Shown in pieces: positions 60,410 through 64,000 of a stretch of DNA of 64,000 bases. The first letter of the stretch is position 1. Each line of letters opens with the position of its first letter. Under the pieces are notes generated by a model that ran no database searches, was not told where the DNA came from, and worked only from the letters and a program-made list of their open reading frames with translations. Source of the stretch: Chryseobacterium oranimense (lineage in GTDB: Bacteria > Bacteroidota > Bacteroidia > Flavobacteriales > Weeksellaceae); assembly GCF_025244725.1 (NCBI RefSeq), contig NZ_CP104203.1, positions 992,001 to 1,056,000 of the forward strand. The letters run 5' to 3'. Both the position numbers and the translations under genes were made by a program.

Positions 60410-61621
60410 TTAGCTTGTCAGTTTACTTTTGGGTGGCAGAATATTCAGCATTTCCGCCTGAATCTTTTCGGCGGCACTGTCTAATCTTTGCTGTATAATA
60501 TCCGGATCGCTGGATTTGTAAACAATTCCTACATGATAGTCAATTGGGAGGAACTTCACGGCTTCCTCACTTTTGAAGGCATTGTAATCCGGCTCTTTAT
60601 CTTTAATCAGCGCAATGATAAGCCCTGAATAGTGGCCTGTAGGCTTTGATGCCTGATAGCTGTTGCCACGCAGAAGGGCATCTTCAATTTTGGCCCATTC
60701 CCGCCAGATATTAATATTACTTGAGGCTTCAACAAGATCCGGAATGTGTGCACCGCCAACTCTGGAGGATGTTTCAAGGAAGTACCATTTTCCGTCTGCT
60801 TTTCCACGGATAAATTCAGTATGGGTAGCTCCGTTCATTAATCCGAAACTGGAGAGAACTTTGGCATTGACTTCTTCAAGGGCTTTAAATTCATCAGAAT
60901 ATCTTCCCAGTGTTTTAGACCTGAATACACCGCCTTCATGAGAAACCTGCATGGGTGGAGCAAGATATTTTGAGGCAGAAGTAAACACAATCTCTTTATT
61001 AAAAGTCAGACTGTCCACATGATAGACGTCTCCGGGTTTAAAACTTTCCAGCAGAAACAGATGCCGCTCCTCACCAAGGGCATTTAGTTCGTTCCAGAGC
61101 TCATCTTTGGACGAAAACTTTTTAATTCCTGATGCTGATGCTTCTGAGCGGGGTTTTAATACCCAGGGAGCCGGGACTTTCTCTACAAAGCTGTTCACTT
61201 CGTCATTATTAAAAACAGCTGTAAATTCCGGAACACTAATTCCTGAATCTTTTGCTTTCTGACGCATAGCCAGCTTATCCCTGAAATAGCGGTGTGTAGT
61301 TTGCCCCATCCCGGGAATACGGAATGTTTCTCTGATCAGTGCTGCTTTTTCTACATCATAATCGTCCAATGCAACTACAGCATCTACTTTTCTGGTTTTC
61401 ATGAGATGTGAAAATCCCTGAACAAGATGATCCAGGTTCCATACAGACGGCTTTAGTTCAGCCATATAAAATACCTCATCAATAGCATGCCATGGCCAGT
61501 TTTTTTCTTTAAGGCCTTCTGATGTTACCAGGATAATTTTATTACCGAGCTTCTTCATTTCATCCATGAAATCATAGCCCTTATAATAGCACGAAATACA
61601 TACTATAGTTTTCTCCTCCAT
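60410..61621 (-). CDS. ATP-grasp ligase (amidoligase region, gene A)
   Basis: A 403-residue ATP-grasp protein of the carbamoyl-phosphate-synthase/biotin-carboxylase-like subgroup. The ATP-binding loop is W-V-L-K-P-R-S-E-A-S-A-S-G-I (about residues 153-166), followed by the metal and phosphate residues in W-Y-F-L-E-T-S-S-R-V-G-G-A-H. N-terminal V-D-A-V-V-A-L-D-D-Y-D is a pre-grasp element. It differs clearly from genes B and C, so the three are not recent duplicates. It is the first of five closely spaced genes; the leucyl aminopeptidase lies 140 bases upstream. Confidence 0.87.
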   Translation of the reverse strand: MEEKTIVCISCYYKGYDFMDEMKKLGNKIILVTSEGLKEKNWPWHAIDEVFYMAELKPSVWNLDHLVQGFSHLMKTRKVDAVVALDDYDVEKAALIRETFRIPGMGQTTHRYFRDKLAMRQKAKDSGISVPEFTAVFNNDEVNSFVEKVPAPWVLKPRSEASASGIKKFSSKDELWNELNALGEERHLFLLESFKPGDVYHVDSLTFNKEIVFTSASKYLAPPMQVSHEGGVFRSKTLGRYSDEFKALEEVNAKVLSSFGLMNGATHTEFIRGKADGKWYFLETSSRVGGAHIPDLVEASSNINIWREWAKIEDALLRGNSYQASKPTGHYSGLIIALIKDKEPDYNAFKSEEAVKFLPIDYHVGIVYKSSDPDIIQQRLDSAAEKIQAEMLNILPPKSKLTS

Positions 61622-61761
61622 ATAATGTTTTTTAGTTTTTGGTAAATTATCAAAAATAAAAGCAATTTTTTATTGATTAATTAATGTTAAAAATCATAAT
61701 AAACTACGTTTTTGGAAATACCTAATCAATTATACAGAGAAATTTTGAAAAAAACTAATTT

Positions 61762-63177
61762 TTAATGATAATTTTCAATTAAATCGGCCAATAACTGCAC
61801 TCCAAAGCCGGTTGCTGCTTTTTCTTTTGAATATCCAGTGCTTCCAAAGGCCACTCCTGCAATATCCAGATGAGCCCATTTAGGATGGTTTTCTATAAAC
61901 TGTTCCAGAAATTTAGCTGCTACGATACAGTCTCCGATAGGCTTCATAGAGATATTTTTAAGATCTGCCACATCAGATTGAATGTCATCTTTCCATACAT
62001 CCCATAAAGGAAGATTCCACAGTCTCTGATTGGTTTGGTCTCCTGTTTTTAACAGCAGGTTTTTCAGTTCCTCGTTATTGGAAAACATAGCTCCGCAGGT
62101 ATCGCCAAACATTCTGACAGAACTTCCTGTAAGCGTGGCAAGATCAATCAGGAAATCCGTTTTGTAATTTTTAGCCATATAAGAAAGTCCGTCGGCAAGG
62201 ATCATTCTGCCTTCCGCATCGGTATTCAGAACTTCAATGGTTTTTCCGTTGTAAGCCGTAATGACATCGCTTGGAAGGAAAGCCTTTTCAGAAATAGCAT
62301 TGTCTGTGATAGGGAGTATGGCTATAATATTGACGGGAATCTGCATTTCTGCTGCATAAATCAGGGTTCCTATAACGGCCGTAGCTCCGCCCATATCAGA
62401 CTTCATATAATGCATATTGTCCGGGTTCTTGAGGGAAATACCTCCTGTATCAAAAAGAACACATTTTCCTACAAGGCCAAATGTCTTGGCATTTTTAACC
62501 GTAGTTTTATATTCTATAACGGTAAAGGCGGCATCATAAGCACTTCCCTGATTAACGGACAGATAAGCGCCGAGCCCAAGTTCTTCACATTTTTTTCTAT
62601 TGAATGCAGTATATTTTAAGTCATATTTTTTGGATAGATTTTTTAAATATGAACTTAGAATATCAGGTTTCTTAAGGTTGGCAGGTTTATTCAGCCATTC
62701 CTGGCAGGCCGTTTGTCCGTTTGCCAATGCTTCAGATTTTGCCCCGATTGCATCCAGCTTTTTCTGACTTAAATTTTCAAAGTGAATCTCAAATTTAGGG
62801 TTCCAGATCGCATGCTTCTTATCAAAAGGATAGCTGTAGGTTCCAAAAAGCAATCCTTTTACAAATTCTTCAAACTGTTTTTCTTTCAGGAAATCCGCCA
62901 CAACAAGAGTAGGAACTGCCTGAATTTTTTCTTTCTGGGTTTGAGAAAGTTTCACAGCCACCTGCTGAATTTCGAAATTCTGCGTTGTTGATTTCCCCAA
63001 GCCGATCAGATAGGTAATACTTTCTTCATCAGTATGGATGAAAACCTCATATTTCTTTCCGGAGAAAAAGGAAGAAACATTTTTGTTATAATTTTTACCG
63101 GATTTTGTCCATTCTTCTTCTGTGAAAAGTTGAAAGACCTGGATATATTTTTTATTTTTTTTATTAATTAATTTCAT
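61762..63177 (-). CDS. pepA: Leucyl aminopeptidase (M17)
   Basis: A 471-residue cytosolic M17 peptidase with two metal ions. The C-terminal catalytic domain has M-K-S-D-M-G-G-A near residue 265 (Lys and Asp ligands), the signature N-T-D-A-E-G-R near 320 and L-A-T-L-T-G near 348. The N-terminal domain is variable, as usual. The start is the ATG at 63177. Upstream, after four bases, an esterase gene ends, so the two are coupled. Besides general peptide turnover it could trim products of the neighbouring ligases; that is a suggestion only. Confidence 0.92.
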   Translation of the reverse strand: MKLINKKNKKYIQVFQLFTEEEWTKSGKNYNKNVSSFFSGKKYEVFIHTDEESITYLIGLGKSTTQNFEIQQVAVKLSQTQKEKIQAVPTLVVADFLKEKQFEEFVKGLLFGTYSYPFDKKHAIWNPKFEIHFENLSQKKLDAIGAKSEALANGQTACQEWLNKPANLKKPDILSSYLKNLSKKYDLKYTAFNRKKCEELGLGAYLSVNQGSAYDAAFTVIEYKTTVKNAKTFGLVGKCVLFDTGGISLKNPDNMHYMKSDMGGATAVIGTLIYAAEMQIPVNIIAILPITDNAISEKAFLPSDVITAYNGKTIEVLNTDAEGRMILADGLSYMAKNYKTDFLIDLATLTGSSVRMFGDTCGAMFSNNEELKNLLLKTGDQTNQRLWNLPLWDVWKDDIQSDVADLKNISMKPIGDCIVAAKFLEQFIENHPKWAHLDIAGVAFGSTGYSKEKAATGFGVQLLADLIENYH

Positions 63178-63181
63178 AAAC

Positions 63182-64000
63182 TTAATTTTTAATGCTCTGC
63201 TGCTGTGGGGTTACTTCTACCGGATTTTCTGTGTTGTCATAGAAAAGCCATTCAATAGCTCTCGGAAACTCCTGCGACCAGTAAAATTCACTGTGGGTTC
63301 CTTCCGGATTAATGCTTGTTTTGAATTCAAAGTCAAAAAGGTTTTTCTTTTCCCAACGTCTTAAATATTCTTCAAATACATAGATTCTTTTTACCATTTT
63401 AGAGCCTTCCTGGCCTCCTCCGTACAGGTATATTTTTGTTTTAAAAGGAATTCTGAAATTCATCATCGGGAAATTATTGTTAGGTTCTACCCAAAGCGAA
63501 GGTGAGAAGATCAGCAGCTTGGAATAAACCTCGGGATAAAGAAATCCGCTGTAAATGCTGATGAGTGCTCCTAAAGAGCTGCCTCCGATTCCAGTGTTGT
63601 CGCGGTCCTTTTTAGTCCGGTAGTGCTCATCCACGAAGGGTTTCAGAGTGTCCGTGATAAAGCGGATGTATTTTTTACCCTCTGAGCCGTTGGCTACATT
63701 ATCATTATCAAAAATATATTCCTTGATACGTTCTTCACTGCCATGCTCTATGGCTATAATAATAATGTCTCCACGGCCGTATTCAGCAAGAATAGACAGT
63801 TTTTTATCTATTTCCCAGTTTCCGTACCCGCTTCCTTCGTTGAAAAGGTTTTGGGCATCCTGAAGATAAAGTACGGGATAGCTTTTTTCAGAAACGTAAT
63901 AGTCATAGGGAAGTACAGCCCATACTTTCCGGTAGCGGTCAAGCTGGGGAATGTAGAATTCATCCGAAATAACTTCTGCAATTGGAAAAAATTCTTTTTT
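63182..64000 (-). CDS. Esterase/alpha-beta-hydrolase, 5' truncated by the window edge
   Basis: The frame is open to the right edge, so the N-terminus is missing; 272 residues are visible. Core features are Y-P-V-L-Y-L-Q-D-A-Q-N-L-F near the start, G-N-W-E-I-D, I-I-I-I-A-I-E-H-G, the nucleophile elbow G-G-S-S-L-G-A-L, and a late G-T-H-S-E-F-Y-W histidine. This pattern is the putative-esterase (esterase D/IroE-like) family, which hydrolyses esters of siderophores, sugars or acyl-carriers. It ends four bases before pepA and is probably in the same operon. An in-frame GTG at 63634 is internal. Confidence 0.85.
   Translation of the reverse strand, partial: KKEFFPIAEVISDEFYIPQLDRYRKVWAVLPYDYYVSEKSYPVLYLQDAQNLFNEGSGYGNWEIDKKLSILAEYGRGDIIIIAIEHGSEERIKEYIFDNDNVANGSEGKKYIRFITDTLKPFVDEHYRTKKDRDNTGIGGSSLGALISIYSGFLYPEVYSKLLIFSPSLWVEPNNNFPMMNFRIPFKTKIYLYGGGQEGSKMVKRIYVFEEYLRRWEKKNLFDFEFKTSINPEGTHSEFYWSQEFPRAIEWLFYDNTENPVEVTPQQQSIKN

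Overview
The window is AT-rich, densely coded DNA from a member of the Bacteroidota, most likely Chryseobacterium or a close Weeksellaceae relative. The evidence is a GLPGLI-family protein, a chromosomal subclass B1 metallo-beta-lactamase of the IND/CGB type, signal peptides ending in an A-Q junction, and promoters of the flavobacterial form TTTG-N19-TAnnTTTG in place of -35/-10 boxes. No rRNA, tRNA, CRISPR array, prophage or intact insertion sequence was seen. The first gene (an M56/BlaR1-like C-terminus) and the last gene (an esterase) are cut by the window edges.

Layout. 0-9 kb: envelope and metabolism genes (M56-like protein, GLPGLI, maltose-type acetyltransferase, transaldolase, TPR protein, dipeptidase E, PBP4-type DacB, orphan histidine kinase) and the metallo-beta-lactamase. 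9-22 kb: secreted M61 and M1 peptidases, tatC, kdsD, recQ, a glycosyltransferase, lipoamide dehydrogenase and a CvfB-like RNA-binding protein. 22-28.6 kb: a TetR-controlled tripartite RND efflux operon with operator repeats over the promoter and start codon. 28.6-33.4 kb: two HxlR regulators, each divergent from oxidoreductases and each with an inverted repeat in the shared intergenic region. 33.4-38.5 kb: metE under a cobalamin riboswitch, two Lrp/AsnC regulators, an AhpD-like protein and NudK. 38.7-44.6 kb: a UvrA-like ABC ATPase divergent from a MarR regulator across a near-perfect palindrome, then a minus-strand group ending in an arginase-family gene. 44.7-49.5 kb: ssb, an HRDC protein, hisS and small accessory genes.

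49.6-64 kb is the most unusual part. It holds a complete cyanophycin loop: synthetase cphA, with cyanophycinase cphB and isoaspartyl peptidase on the opposite strand. Beyond it is a minus-strand run of amide-bond chemistry: three different ATP-grasp proteins, a GCS2/YbdK carboxylate-amine ligase, a class I glutamine amidotransferase, two alpha/beta-hydrolase esterases and an M17 leucyl aminopeptidase. No standard pathway accounts for this set. My best reading is a biosynthetic and processing system for an unknown peptide-like or amide-linked metabolite, and it is the leading candidate here for an undescribed system.

Regulatory structure is clear in several places: operators for TetR, HxlR (twice) and MarR, an arginase-promoter palindrome, the B12 riboswitch, many rho-independent terminators, and an identical 29-bp repeat found three times, two of them as an inverted pair inside the amidoligase region.
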